Shown in pieces: positions 20,624 to 30,441 of a stretch of 64,000 bases of DNA (its first letter is position 1; the number at the start of each line of letters is the position of its first letter). This DNA comes from Symbiodinium natans. Lineage: Eukaryota; Sar; Dinophyceae; Suessiales; Symbiodiniaceae. The stretch lies in the NCBI GenBank assembly GCA_905221605.1, contig CAJNDS010002249.1:287001-351000 (forward strand). Reading direction: 5' to 3'. A program made the translations under genes and the position numbers. Below the pieces are notes generated by a model. It was not told the DNA's origin, ran no database searches, and saw only the letters and a program-made list of their open reading frames with translations.

Positions 20624-20698
20624 GCTTCGAGGGCGCGGCTCGTGCAATGTATGGCTTTTGGGGCACTTAACAAAGGGCTGGGCGGTCCTAATCTCCAA
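20624..20698 (+). CDS. exon-like island
   Basis: Follows CAGTGCCAG. Open as ASRARLVQCMAFGALNKGLG then GPNLQ. A second frame, GFEGAARAMYGFW, is open over the first half. Confidence 0.35.
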
Positions 20699-20713
20699 AC
20701 CCTAAACCCTAAG

Positions 20714-20767
20714 AACAAAGTTGTTTGGGATGAGCAGGCCTTCGGGATTGAGAGTTTCGGGCTCTGA
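20714..20767 (+). CDS. short terminal-type island
   Basis: After CCTAAG, reads NKVVWDEQAFGIESFGL then TGA. Only 17 residues. Confidence 0.3.
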   Translation, partial: NKVVWDEQAFGIESFGL

Positions 20768-21037
20768 GTGGATGAAAGCGCCCTACATACATTCCTCGCC
20801 CACGTGCCTTAAATCCTAAACTCTAGACCCTAACCCCCCCCCCCCCCCCGCCACGAAGCAAGCAAAGTCCTCACTAAGGCCTAGGACCCTTATTCCCCTG
20901 TTTGCTGGGTGTTGGTTCCCTCAAAAGCCCCTTTAAGCCACTTTAAGCCAGACAGGGTAGGTTGCTCTTGGTCTTAAGGTCTAGTTGCCCTAAACCCTAA
21001 ACCCGAAGCCCGAAACCCGAAACCCGAAACCTCCAAG

Positions 21038-21139
21038 GCTCAGCCGTTGCGGATGTCCATCACCCTGCTGAGCTAGGCGCGGAGTCCATGGCCGGAGTTG
21101 ACTACACGCCACTGACGCCTATGGAGACTTGCCATCGGG
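21038..21139 (+). CDS. exon between opposed telomeric tracts
   Basis: After CTCCAAG, reads SAVADVHHPAELGAESMAGV then DYTPLTPMETCHR, ending at GGGGTGTTTAGGG. CCCGAAA/CCCTAAA units lie upstream. No family recognised. Confidence 0.5.
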
Positions 21140-21236
21140 GTGTTTAGGGTTTAGGGTTTAGGGTTTCGGGTTTAGGGTTTAGGGTTTTGGATTTTTGGCT
21201 TGGGTTTGAGGGAGCCAAAGTTTGAAGGTCTGCCAG

Positions 21237-21269
21237 GACAGCCGCCCTCCACCCCGCTCTTTGGGCGTA
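21237..21269 (+). CDS. micro-exon-like island
   Basis: TCTGCCAG/GACAGCC with DSRPPPRSLG, ending at GTAGTAACCC. Supported by splice-like ends more than by length. Confidence 0.25.
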
Positions 21270-21937
21270 GTAACCCTAAACCCTAAACCCTAAACCCTAA
21301 ACCCTAAACCCTAGCGTACTTGCTATCGCAACTATAGACTTAGCAGCTGAGTAGGTAACCGTTAATCGCTTCCGACCAGAATTGAAACGCTAACCAATTT
21401 TTGGCCCAGGGTACTCAGCAACTAGAGCTACGCTGACTGGACTTCTGCGCCAAGTTGTGCTACTTCTAACTTAACTCCCTTCTCTTGCTGTACTCCTTCC
21501 AATCCGGGTGCCCAAACCCTAGACCCTGAACTCGAAGCCATGAACCCTGGTCAAGCGTAAGGCCTTCTAAGCCCTAAACCCCGGACACCAAAGCCGAAGG
21601 ACCCCAAACCCAAACCTCTAAACCCTCCCTTATTTAGGTAGGCCCTGGGGACATTTTGAGTTTTCCCTGATTGGGTTTGAGAGGATCATACTCAGGTTTT
21701 TCCATCGGTTTCAAGCAAGAACTCCACAACGTACCGTTTTTGAACTTTTATAGGTTCGTATCATACAACCCCATATAGGGTTCTTAGGCAACCTACGAAC
21801 AAGAAGGTTTTGGGTTCTCAAGGTAAATTCAAACCCCTCACCCAGAAACCCTAAACCCTAAACACTGTTCCAAACCCTAGACCCTGAACCCTAAACCCTA
21901 AACCCCAAACCCCTCAACCGGGGGCACATGATCCCAG

Positions 21938-21993
21938 GAGACCGACTTCGAGGGCAACGGCGCACAGGAAGTGTCCCGAGAACTTTGGCCTCG
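21938..21993 (+). CDS. exon between opposed telomeric tracts
   Basis: After GATCCCAG, reads ETDFEGNGAQEVSRELWP and is cut at CG/GTTTAGGG. Acidic and fully open in the splice-compatible frame. Confidence 0.5.
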
Positions 21994-22320
21994 GTTTAGG
22001 GTTTAGGGTTTAGGGTTTAGGGTTTAGGGTTTCGGGTTTAGGGTTTAGGGTTTAGGGTTTAGGGTTTTCAGGGTTTAGGGCTTCGGGTTAGGGTCTACAG
22101 GGTTTAGGGTAGGGATTGAGGGGACTACATAGGCGTGTAGGCTTCAGTGTCTAGGTTTTCCGGGGTTCAGTTCGGGCTTCAAGACAGTAATTTAGGGAAT
22201 TGCAGGCTCTATGTGAGGTAACGCACCCTAAACCCCAAGCCCTATAGCCCCAAAAAACCTTAAAACCCCAAACCCTCTACGCCCTAGTCCTCGAACTCCC
22301 CAGAAGTTCCCGCCGAGGAC

Positions 22321-22405
22321 CACCCCTAAACCCTAAACCCTAAACCCTAAACCCTAAACCCTAAACCCTAAACCCTAAACCCTAAACCCTAAACCCTAAA
22401 CCCTG
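22321..22405 (-). repeat. CCCTAAA array upstream of an exon
   Basis: Twelve perfect units ending 12 bp before the exon at 22417. With the TTTAGGG array at 22538 it brackets that exon. Confidence 0.95.
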
Positions 22406-22416
22406 TACGTCCTAAG

Positions 22417-22537
22417 CCCGCCGAGGACGTCATGGCGCAGAGCTTGCTGGGCACATCCGCAAGCTCCGGCGCGTCCCGGGCCGGTACCAACGGCGGCCTG
22501 GGAAACAAGAAGCCACCTGGCAGACTTTTGGGGCAGG
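22417..22537 (+). CDS. exon between opposed telomeric arrays
   Basis: CCTAAG precedes PAEDVMAQSLLGTSASSGAS, then GTNGGLGNKKPPGRLLGQ, ending at GGTTTAGGG. Small-residue-rich, likely a disordered region of a larger protein. The cleanest example of the bracket CCCTAAA-exon-TTTAGGG. Confidence 0.6.
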
Positions 22538-22740
22538 GTTTAGGGTTTAGGGTTTAGGGTTTAGGGTTTAGGGTTTACGGTTTAGGGTTTAGGGTTTAGG
22601 GTATAGGGTTTAGGGTATAGGGTTTAGGGATATTCTTTCTTGGCGCGCCCTTAGCTTCCCATACCTTGTTCTCGGAGCTCCTAGGAAGTATTCGGCGCTC
22701 GACTATCCTATCCCAGACCCCTTGGGAGGATACAACAAAT

Positions 22741-22867
22741 GGGTGGTTGTCAAAATTTATACCCTAGACCTAAACCCTAAACCCTGAACCCTTTTGGGAT
22801 ACCCGAAATATTTGGTGCCGCAATATCATAGGGATCCAGGAAGGGACCACAATTTTGACAACCACCC
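22741..22867. mobile_element. inverted-repeat element with GGGTGGTTGTCAAAATT ends
   Basis: 17-bp perfect terminal inverted repeats. A short CCCTAAA run sits just inside the left end. About 127 bp, inside the presumed intron 22538-23238. Confidence 0.75.
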
Positions 22868-22944
22868 AAATAGATCCCCCCCTAAGGTTTCCTAAGCATG
22901 ACCCCATGGTAGGGTTTAGGGTTTGGGGTTTGGGGTTTGGGGTT

Positions 22945-23228
22945 TGGGGTTTAGGGTTTAGGGTTTAGGGTTGGTAGTGTAGAGTACTATTTGGGGGTTC
23001 TATTTTGTGGATCCTCCCATCTGGGTGTGAATGAAGACATGGCCAAGTTACTGGAGCAGGGCTTAATTTTGGGATGTTCCCCCGAAGACAGACAGTCCAA
23101 AATAGGGATTGAAGTAAACCCCTCATTCTCTCTCCGAAGACGGACTGTTAGTATAAGGGGGATCCACAAAATAGAGCCCCCAAATAGTACTCTACACTAC
23201 CAACCCTAAACCCTAAACCCTAAACCCC
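22945..23228. mobile_element. inverted-repeat element with telomeric tips
   Basis: Two arms of about 70 bp, 22945-23014 and 23160-23228, match as reverse complements with one clear mismatch. The outer 25 bp of each arm are telomeric (TTTAGGG x3 left, CCCTAAA x3 right), followed by GGTAGTGTAGAGTACTATTT and on to GGATCC. The interior holds a family C copy (GGGATGTTCCCCC to CTGTTAGTATAAGGGGG). The right arm stops 10 nt before the exon at 23239. Confidence 0.85.
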
Positions 23229-23238
23229 ACATCCCAAG

Positions 23239-23376
23239 TTCCATTGCAAATTATATGGCATCCTCCTTGGAGTAGCTAAGTTGAAGTTCCTCGGCAAGAG
23301 CCCAGCAGAAACAAAGTTGGGCAAGCCTCGCTACCTCACACTCCTAAGAAGTCAAGGCGCCACGGGGCCCAGTAAG
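23239..23376 (+). CDS. exon, 46 codons
   Basis: After CATCCCAAG, reads FHCKLYGILLGVAKLKFLGK and later KPRYLTLLRSQGATGPSK, ending AAG/GTTTAGGG, a standard donor made by a telomeric unit. Basic with a short hydrophobic patch. Family unknown. Confidence 0.6.
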
Positions 23377-23460
23377 GTTTAGGGTTTGGTGTTTGGGTTT
23401 TAAGGTTTAGGGCTTAGGGCTTAGGGTTCAGGGTTTAGGGTCCACCCAACATAACGCCAG

Positions 23461-23520
23461 CCCTGAGAGTAACTGCAACAAAACAGCAAACAACCCGAAG
23501 CATCCCTGTGAAGCCCATCG
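23461..23520 (+). CDS. exon-like island
   Basis: After ATAACGCCAG, reads PESNCNKTANNPKHPCEAH, then runs into a 33-C tract, so the 3' end cannot be set. Confidence 0.35.

Positions 23521-23521
<1 letters not shown>

Positions 23522-23554
<33 letters not shown>
23522..23554. repeat. poly-C tract
   Basis: 33 consecutive C. Such runs are also targets of replication slippage and sequencing error. Confidence 0.9.
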
Positions 23555-23555
<1 letters not shown>

Positions 23556-23735
23556 CACCCCGAAGCACAAATGAAAGGACTCAGTTCAGGGTTGTAGGGT
23601 TTTAGGGTTCGAGGGTTTGAGGGTTTTAGGGTTTTAGGGATTTAGGGTTTTTTAAGGTTTTTAGGGTTTTTGGGGTTTTAGGGTTTTGGGTCTTCACCCA
23701 TAAACGCAACACCCTGTAACCCTGAACCTGCCAAG

Positions 23736-23797
23736 GTTCCAGAAGCTACCGAAGATCCCCAAAGCCAAGTTCGAGATGGCGAAGCTGCTTGCCCTGG
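23736..23797 (+). CDS. exon-like island
   Basis: After CTGCCAAG, reads FQKLPKIPKAKFEMAKLLAL with strong Lys periodicity. A second frame (VPEATEDPQSQVRDGE) is also open. Ends at CTGG/GACTAGGG. Confidence 0.45.
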
Positions 23798-24003
23798 GAC
23801 TAGGGTTGGGTCTTGGCTTGAGGGTTCTGGGTTCTGGGTTGAGGGGGGCTTGTCTTACTACTCCTGCGCAAAACTCCAAAAAGTGTACTAGAAAACCCCC
23901 CCCCCCCCGCCCCTCCCCTGTCAAAAAAGAACATGGATTGGGTAACTGGAGGTCTAGGGTCAAGACCTCCAGCCCTAAACCTAAACCCTGAACCTGTATT
24001 GGG

Positions 24004-24117
24004 ACTAGGACCGGGAGTAGGCCCGTTATTTTTCTTTTTTTAGGGTTGGGGTCCCTCATAATCCCCTTAAAACCAAAAGGGGTACCCTTTTTATTCCTAG
24101 GTTACTCCCGTGTCTAG
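24004..24117. mobile_element. MITE family F, copy 1
   Basis: CTAGGACCGGGAGTAG and GTTACTCCCGTGTCTAG are terminal inverted repeats. The inside has TAATCCCCTTAAAACCAAAA and GGGGTACCC, matching copies at 34795 and 57259. Confidence 0.75.
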
Positions 24118-24881
24118 GGGATCTTTGCATCTTTGGGATCATACGCCTCTTGGGGGCAATGGGCTTCTTCACAAGGGTCCTTCTCGAAATTCGGGTTTCT
24201 TTGGGGGTCTTCTACATGATTCGGCGCCCCTTGTGGTGTAGGGCTGGGGTTTAGGGTTTAGGGTTTAGGGTTTAGGCTTGTAATAAGGAACCACGACTGC
24301 TGTTTGCTGAAGAACCCCCCCCCCCCCCTCAAAACACATATGCCAGATACAGGATAATAATCTCGATACTGCCCTTAGAAGGAAGAATGTCTTATACTTT
24401 CGGGGGAGCGAAAAGTCCCTAAACCCTAAACCCTAAACCCCTAAACCCTGAACCCCTAAACCCTATACTAAACCCTATTGTTGGCCATATCCAGAGTGCG
24501 GCCAAGCACCTATCCCCAAACCGGAGCTCCAGCGCCCTAAACCCTAAACCCTAAACCCTAAACCCTAAACCCTAAACCCTCGAATGCCATGTCCAAATCA
24601 TGGGGTTTAGGGTTTGGAAGGGTTTCGGTTCAAGTTTTTTTGGTTTCAGGGTCTTGCCTATAGTAAGGTACTTTGAAAAGGAAAGTACTTAACAACTAAT
24701 GCGGGCACACCTCTCTTTCTAAGAGTTTACGGGTTGCTCCAGTTCGAGGTTTTGAGGGGATGACCTAAACCTTGAACCCTGAACCGTAGACTCTTCGAGG
24801 TAAACCCTAAACCCAAATAAACCCTACAGTAAACCCAAAACCCTAAACCCTGAACCCTAAACCCTGAACCCTGAACCCTCA

Positions 24882-24932
24882 ACCATCACGGAGAAGTCCC
24901 GCTGCACCGGGCACGAGTTCTGTGGTGTTATG
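24882..24932 (+). CDS. short exon-like island
   Basis: Reads TITEKSRCTGHEFCGVM with two Cys and ends ATG/GTTTAGGG. CCCTGAA/CCCTAAA upstream. Confidence 0.4.
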
Positions 24933-24991
24933 GTTTAGGGTTTAGGTTTTAGGGTTTAGGGCTCAGGATTTAGGGTTTAGGGTTTAGGGTT

Positions 24992-25114
24992 GAAGCATCT
25001 GGAGCCGCCTGGTTCTCGGCTACCCGATGCCGTGAACTCCCTGCCCCAACCCCCAAAGCCACGAACGCGTACACCTTGCCGAACGACCCAGCCCGACAAG
25101 TCCCGACAACGTGA
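24992..25114 (+). CDS. terminal-type island, two open frames
   Basis: One frame reads EASGAAWFSATRCRELPAP, then ATNAYTLPNDPARQVPTT and TGA at 25112. Another reads HLEPPGSRLPDAVNSLPQPP and continues to CCCTAA. Likely the end of the exon run that started at 20508. Confidence 0.4.
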   Translation, partial: EASGAAWFSATRCRELPAPTPKATNAYTLPNDPARQVPTT

Positions 25115-25550
25115 GGCCATAAGCCTCAAACCCTAACCCTAACCCCTAAGCCCCTACGATATTAGGGTTTAGGGCCGTGGTTTAGGCATATTTTGGGGTT
25201 AGGGACATTTTTGGGTTCGGGATGCAGGAAGGATCCCATGATTCTACTTTGGAGGCTTCCATACTCCATATTATGCATGGAATAAAGAATGTGCTTGGTA
25301 GCTCAGTGGTACCCTTTTTCCCTTTTCTTGGTTCAAGGTTCCTGCATAAAGTAACTAACCCAAAAAGGGGTGCCCTTATTATGGTGTACGTAGGTCTGCC
25401 TAGAGTGCTAGGCTGCTAGACACCCTTTAAAGTTCGCAATGTACCTTAACCATTCGTTGGAGCGCCTTTCTAAAGAGTAGATCGGTTGCTTCAGCCAGGT
25501 CTCTAGTGGCCCTGCAAAGCTACCCGGAAGCCTACACCATGAGCCGAACC

Positions 25551-25687
25551 CTACTTGGAGGTTCAGGGTACTTATATAAGCCCGAGTGTAACTGTACATA
25601 CCATGCCCCCTAAGTCCCCCAAGTCCTCGAAGTAGGTTAAAAGAAGATGGGTAATAGGGGCTATAAGTACTCATGAACCTTCAAGTG
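25551..25687. mobile_element. MITE family A
   Basis: CTACTTGGAGGTTCAGGG and TCATGAACCTTCAAGTG termini. The inside is diverged from other copies (CCCCCTAAGTCCCCCAAG). Confidence 0.6.
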
Positions 25688-25700
25688 CACGAGGTTTGAG

Positions 25701-25823
25701 ATGGCAGACTTCAACCCTTTCGAAGGCGAGCGACAGGAGCTTCACTCTGTAGGGGTAGGCAAAGCGCCCGAAAGCCGAAAGACCCATTGGTCCCCCCAAA
25801 CCTTTGGCGCTCGAAGCCCCTAG
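25701..25823 (+). CDS. possible first exon or small ORF
   Basis: ATG 25701, 40 codons to TAG: MADFNPFEGERQELHSVGVG then SRKTHWSPQTFGARSP. The NPF-containing acidic start resembles the beginnings of membrane-trafficking proteins, but that is only an impression. Possible donors lie at GTAGGGGTAGGC inside the ORF. It starts 14 bp after a family A element. Confidence 0.45.
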   Translation: MADFNPFEGERQELHSVGVGKAPESRKTHWSPQTFGARSP

Positions 25824-26240
25824 CTACTAAGGTTAAGGGTTTAAATCCCTTGTTGGGCTCTTTTGTCCTGAAGCCCGGCCCCCCTGCCAGCCGCCACAGC
25901 TGCCAGCTTGTCTTCGGATGCCCAAAAAGCCCCACGAAACCTGTAAGCCCTGTAAGGCCTATGGTTTAGGGTTCGAGGTGCAGGGTTTTTGCCCAGAGAC
26001 CCTAAAAGTCTTACAAGCCCAGCAACAACCCGAGAAGCCCTGCAAACCCTACGAGCTCCAGAAAACCCTTTAGGGTTTAGGGTTTAGGGTGTAGGGTGTA
26101 GGGTTTAGGGTTAGGGTTTAGGGTTTTAGGGTTTAGGGTTTGGGGTTTAGAGTTTGGGGTTTAGGGTTGAGGGTTCAGGGTTCAGTGTTTAGGGTGTAGG
26201 GTTTAGGGTTGAGGGTTTAGGGGACCCTAAACTCTAAAAC

Positions 26241-26317
26241 CTGGCGTTGGAGGAGCTTCAGCGCCGCAGCGTCACCGAGACGGTGCTCAACTGGTCTCCA
26301 GAGGCTGTTGGGCGGAC
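26241..26317 (+). CDS. exon-like island
   Basis: Reads LALEELQRRSVTETVLNWSP then EAVGRT up to a GTACGG donor. Helical and clearly codon-like. The acceptor is unclear; one candidate is TTGGAG at 26252. Confidence 0.5.
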
Positions 26318-26453
26318 GTACGGCTTAAGGGGGTGTTGTGGTTCGGGGTGTGGGGCTTTAGGGGTTTAGGGTTTAAGGGGGTTTGGGGTTCAGGGTTTTG
26401 GGTTTATGGCATTGGAGCTTAGAGGTTTAAGGTTTATGGTTTTATGGCGAGAG

Positions 26454-26616
26454 GAATGTATCAGCTTGTACCTACTACAATATGGGCCACGAAGATGCCC
26501 TGAAGGATGTAGCCTTCGTCATGCATTTTTTTTTCTGGGTCTTGTGGGGCTCAAGGGGGTTCCGGTTTCGAGTTGGGGCTCAAGGCTTGCCAAAGGGCAT
26601 GCTTCTTGGGTTCTAA
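26454..26616 (+). CDS. exon-like island
   Basis: After GCGAGAG, reads NVSACTYYNMGHEDALKDVA then FVMHFFFWVLWGSR, open to TAA at 26614. The part before the T-run (26526) is the convincing section; the rest may be intron. Confidence 0.45.
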
Positions 26617-26716
26617 ACCCTAAACCCCAAACCCCAAACCCTAAACCCTAAACCCCAAACCCTAAACCCTAAACCCTAAACCCCAAACCCCAAAACCCTG
26701 AGCCCTAAACCCTAAG

Positions 26717-26784
26717 ACGCTGGACCTAAAGCATACGGGAGGTTGCTTTATGGTTCCAGTGGCTGAAGGAGACCAGGGCTTTGG
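26717..26784 (+). CDS. exon-like island
   Basis: After CCCTAAG, reads TLDLKHTGGCFMVPVAEGDQ and ends near GGGTTTAGGG. Bracketed by CCCTAAA upstream and TTTAGGG downstream. Confidence 0.5.
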
Positions 26785-27120
26785 GTTTAGGGTTTAGGGT
26801 TTAGGGTTTTAGGGTTTAGGGTTTTAGGATTTAGGGTTTAGGGTTTAGGGTTTGTGGGTTGGGGTCTAGGGTTTCACTTGTAGTACTACTAATGGAACTA
26901 GGTACCCAGAATTCGATCTGTCCTACACCCCACATCCTGAATCCTAGCCCTAAACCCCAAACCCTTCAGGGTTGTCTCAAGTACACCAAGAACCCTAAAC
27001 CCTATAAAAACAAATAAAGAAATAAATAGATAAATACATACATCACGAAATTTGTGTGTATAGATATAAATATTCATATGTATAGATATATATGTACACA
27101 CGCACACATTTGTATACATA

Positions 27121-27153
27121 CACAGACACACGTATATATATATATATATATAC

Positions 27154-27192
<39 letters not shown>
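27121..27192. repeat. AT-rich microsatellite TATATA/CATATA
   Basis: Alternating TA followed by about eight ATACAT units, ending 20 bp before the exon 27213. Confidence 0.9.
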
Positions 27193-27212
27193 GTCGTATC
27201 GCATATGGCCAG

Positions 27213-27322
27213 ACGTGGAGAGCACGCCCCGCCACGGCAAGCGATGCAAAACTGTCTCATAACCCAGGCTGTGACCTATGCCCCCCACTGCCTGGCCCGC
27301 GAGAGCCGCGAGAAGATTACAG
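27213..27322 (+). CDS. exon, 36 codons
   Basis: Acceptor ATATGGCCAG, donor ACAG/GTGCGC. Reads RGEHAPPRQAMQNCLITQAV then TYAPHCLARESREKIT. A second frame is open but does not meet the donor in phase as cleanly. Confidence 0.55.
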
Positions 27323-27733
27323 GTGCGCTGCAGAGCTGAGGTTGAGGGTTTGGGGTTTGGGGTTTAGGGTTTGGGGTTTGGGGTTTAGGGTTTGAGGTTT
27401 GGGGTTTGAGGTTTATGGGGCTCGGGGTTTCTTTTTTCCGAGTTCGGTGCTGCACTTTCGGGCATTTCGAACCACTTTAGAACCCAAGGGTCACCCTCTT
27501 TCTTCTCCATAGACACAATTCAACCAGGTAGTACGGGCCGGGGGCCGGGTGCCGGGGCAGGGTGATTCAGAACAAGCATAAGTCTAATGATATAAGTCTC
27601 ATGACTATAGTAGCTCTAAGAGGGGGGAAAACGTCCTACAGCCCCTCAGAGGGCCCCTGTGCCCGCTAAACCACTCCCTAGACCCTAAACCCTAAACCCG
27701 AAACCCTAAACCCTAAACCCGAAACCCCAAACC

Positions 27734-27768
27734 CCGCTGGACCCAGGTGTCTTCAAGATCGAGAAGAG
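27734..27768 (+). CDS. micro-exon-like island
   Basis: PLDPGVFKIEK, between CCCTAAA/CCCGAAA units and a family D element that starts at its right end. Confidence 0.3.
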
Positions 27769-27770
27769 AC

Positions 27771-27880
27771 CATATGGGTCCATGTACCTCTATAGTACAT
27801 ACTGGGGCCCGAAAGCTGCTATATGGGAACCCTTTTAAGGCCCAATTGTATACAATATCGGTACAGGGACTAAGGAGAAT
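27771..27880. mobile_element. MITE family D
   Basis: ATGGGTCCATGTACCTCTATAG at the left; the right end is degraded to GGTACAGGGAC. Core GGGAACCCTTTTAAGGCCCAA. Confidence 0.6.
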
Positions 27881-28144
27881 TGAAGGTCCCCACGCTCATG
27901 CCAACCCCCGCCTGGGGTTTAGGGTTTAGGGTTTAGGGTTTAGGGTTTAGGGTTTAGGGTTTAGGGTTTAGGGCTGCAGCCCAAACAGTTCCCGGTAATT
28001 GGATATGCAAGGAAATCAAACTAAGGAACTCCTAAAAAAAGGCCTACAGGTAGGGTTTAGGCTTGTGAAAAGGTTTTCATTACCTTTCAGGGTTTAGGGC
28101 TTAGGGTCTCGGGTTTAGGGTTCAGAGTTCAGGGTTTAGAGTTT

Positions 28145-28240
28145 ACGTGTGAGTATTGATCCCCGACCCCACTCTTTCCACCCCTGCTGGAGCTCCCCCT
28201 CGGTTCGGCAGGTGCCGAGCCCGTGGCGCTTTGCTGGCAA
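28145..28240 (+). CDS. weak exon-like island
   Basis: Open as IDPRPHSFHPCWSSPSVRQV then PSPWRFAGK. The last ten residues follow a CGGCAG acceptor and may be the only exonic part. Confidence 0.25.
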
Positions 28241-28783
28241 GTTCAGGGTTTAGGGTTTAGGGTTTAGGGTTTAGGGTTTAGGGTTTAGGACCCTCAAGCC
28301 TCGTCAGCCCTCAACCCTATACTATAGGGTTGGTGGGGGCGGGGGGGAAGGGAACCAAAAAAAACAATGAAACTGGAGTTGTGTGCCGGAACACAACAAT
28401 AATCTTCAGGCCCTCAAAGGCAGTGCCTTGGTTGGGGGTTTAGGGTTGAGGGTTGAGGCTTGGGGGTTGAGGGTCGTTTTTCTGACTTAGGGAATTGAGC
28501 CCAAGAACTTGGGAATTCCCCCCCCCCCCATGCTAACAGTCCAGGGTTGAGGGTTTAGGGTTCAGCAGCTCCGGGTCGAGCAGTTTTATGGTAAAGTTAT
28601 ATTTACGGCTCTGATATAACACGCACCCACCCAGAGAATCCCATAACATTGAGAAAAAAACAAAAACACAAGTATTCTCCAATCATCTCAGTTTCAAAGG
28701 CCTAGACGAACGGAGACAACAAACACACCTAATATTATTAACTTCATATTCTTGCCATTGCATCTCTGCGTTAGCCTCCCCAG
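28241..28783. other. non-coding stretch
   Basis: TTTAGGG tracts, TTGAGGG variants near 28430, a C-run at 28519, and an AT-richer 200 bp (28570-28770) without ORF or recognisable repeat. Confidence 0.5.
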
Positions 28784-28925
28784 GCCCTAAACCCCGGGCC
28801 TTGAGGCCCAGAAACCCTAAATTCCAGGCCTCGGGGTCCGGAAACCTTCAACCCCAGGCCCTGAGGCCCTGAAATCTTAAATGCCAGGCCTTGAGGCCCT
28901 GAAACCCTAAACCCCACCCAAACCC
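28784..28925 (+). repeat. degenerate GGCCCTGAAACCCTAAA repeat
   Basis: Four imperfect copies of a unit combining CCAGGCC and GGCCCTGAAACCCTAAAC. It leads directly into the 21-bp array and may be its ancestor, with a telomeric unit embedded. Confidence 0.7.
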
Positions 28926-28933
28926 CAGATTAT

Positions 28934-29398
28934 GGGCCTTAAACCGCGGGCCTTAAACCACGAATTCTGGGCCTTAAACCGCGAATTATGGGCCTTAAAC
29001 CACGCATTATGGGCCTTAAACCACGCATTATGGGCCTTAAACTACGGGCCTTAAACCGCGAATTATGGGCCTTAAACCACGGGCCTTAAACTACGAATTA
29101 TGGGCCTTAAACCACGAATTATGGGCCTTAAACCACGATCATTGTGAACCACGAATTATGGGCCTTAAAACCACGGGCCTTAAACCACGAATTATGGGCC
29201 TTAAACCACGAATTATGGGCCTTAAACCACGAATTCCGGGCCTTAGACCACGCATTATTGGCCTTAAACCACGGGCCTTAAACCACGAATTACGGGCCTT
29301 AAACCACAAATTATGGGCCTTAAACCACGAATTATGGGCCTTAAACCACGAATTATGGGCCTTAAGCCACGAATTATGCGCCTTAAACCACGAAGGTC
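28934..29398 (+). repeat. 21-bp tandem array GGGCCTTAAACCACGAATTAT
   Basis: About 22 copies, mostly one or two changes each, with shortened units (GGGCCTTAAACCAC only). The 112-codon ORF here is a by-product of the 21-bp period. Confidence 0.95.
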
Positions 29399-29501
29399 AT
29401 TAAGGTCTAAATTTTTATATGAAAGAGAGGTTTAGGGTTTAGGGTTTAGGGTTTAGGGTTTAGGGTTCAGGGTTTAGGGTTTAGGGTTTAGGGTTTAGGG
29501 G

Positions 29502-29563
29502 GATTATAGTAGGGGGTACTATAATCCCTATAAAGGACTGTTAGCATAAGGGGGAACATCCCA
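29502..29563. mobile_element. MITE family C, right half
   Basis: GGATTATAGTAGGGGGTACTATAATCC to GTTAGCATAAGGGGGAACATCCCA. The left half is replaced by a TTTAGGG array, so telomeric sequence abuts the element mid-way. Confidence 0.7.
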
Positions 29564-30327
29564 TCCCAGAACCGCCAGAGCCTCTTACAGCATTGTTGTG
29601 GAATTTGGTTGCCGCAACCATACGTCATATGGTTCTGAGGTGCTAAAATCCAGGGCAGTTGTCTAAGTAGAGGCTCTGGGTCAGGTACCTTATACTGTAC
29701 ACCCTAAACACTTGAAGCCTACGCCCTAAACCAATTTGCCGGTCTGTACGCAGACCTACATTCTGCAGTTTGGGACTTAGTGTACACCCTAAACCCTAAA
29801 CCCTAAACCCTAAACCCTAAACCCTAAACCCTAAACCCTAAACCCTAAACCCTACGGTTTTGGGGCTTAGGCTTCAGAGTTTCTGGGATGCAGAGTTGGG
29901 CTTCCTTTCCATTTTAGGCGGGTTGGGTTCCCTTGTGTAAACCCCGCGAAGCGAACAAGGCGGTGTAGGTGTGGGGATGGGGTTTGGGGTTTGGGGTTTA
30001 GGGTTTAGGGTTAGGGTTTAGGGTGGACTGGCCTTTTGTAATCCCAGAACTCTCTTGTGAGGTGGACTTGATTCCTGGTTTTTTGGTTGGGATTCATAAG
30101 GCGGAGGTGTTAGGGCATTTAAGGTATAGGGCGAAAGGGCTTTTAAGGTTCGGGAAGATTGTGAGGCTTTTGGAGGCTTCTCCAGGGTTTGATGAGGGAT
30201 TGCGGCTTCGGATGGGCTTGAACGTGTGAGCTTCCGAGCTCTTGTGGTCGACTTACATGCCAAGATTCTGGGTTTAGGGCTTAGGGTTTAGGGTTTAGGG
30301 TTTAGGGTTTTAACTCCCATTCCCGAG

Positions 30328-30441
30328 CACCGACCCAAAGGAAGGCGACCACTACCTCAGCGTGGAGGAGCGGCAGAAGGACCTGTGGGGCCCTGATTCA
30401 GGGGTTGCCTCAAAGTTCGACCTTTCCCTCAACCCTGGGTG
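30328..30441 (+). CDS. exon, 38 codons
   Basis: After ATTCCCGAG, reads TDPKEGDHYLSVEERQKDLW then GVASKFDLSLNPGW, ending GTG/GTTTAGGA. Acidic and well behaved in codon use. Both flanks are TTTAGGG here, an exception to the bracket pattern. Confidence 0.55.

Noticed and set aside
26545-26590. Further spliced-leader relics (GGGGCTCAAG twice)
   Set aside because: Only the last seven to eight bases match and no leader-like 5' part precedes them.
28934-29398. CRISPR array
   Set aside because: Units are contiguous without unique spacers, there are no cas genes, and the setting is eukaryotic.
29065-29403. 112-codon ORF with repeated NHELWAL
   Set aside because: The 21-bp period keeps the frame open; no start context or non-repeat part.
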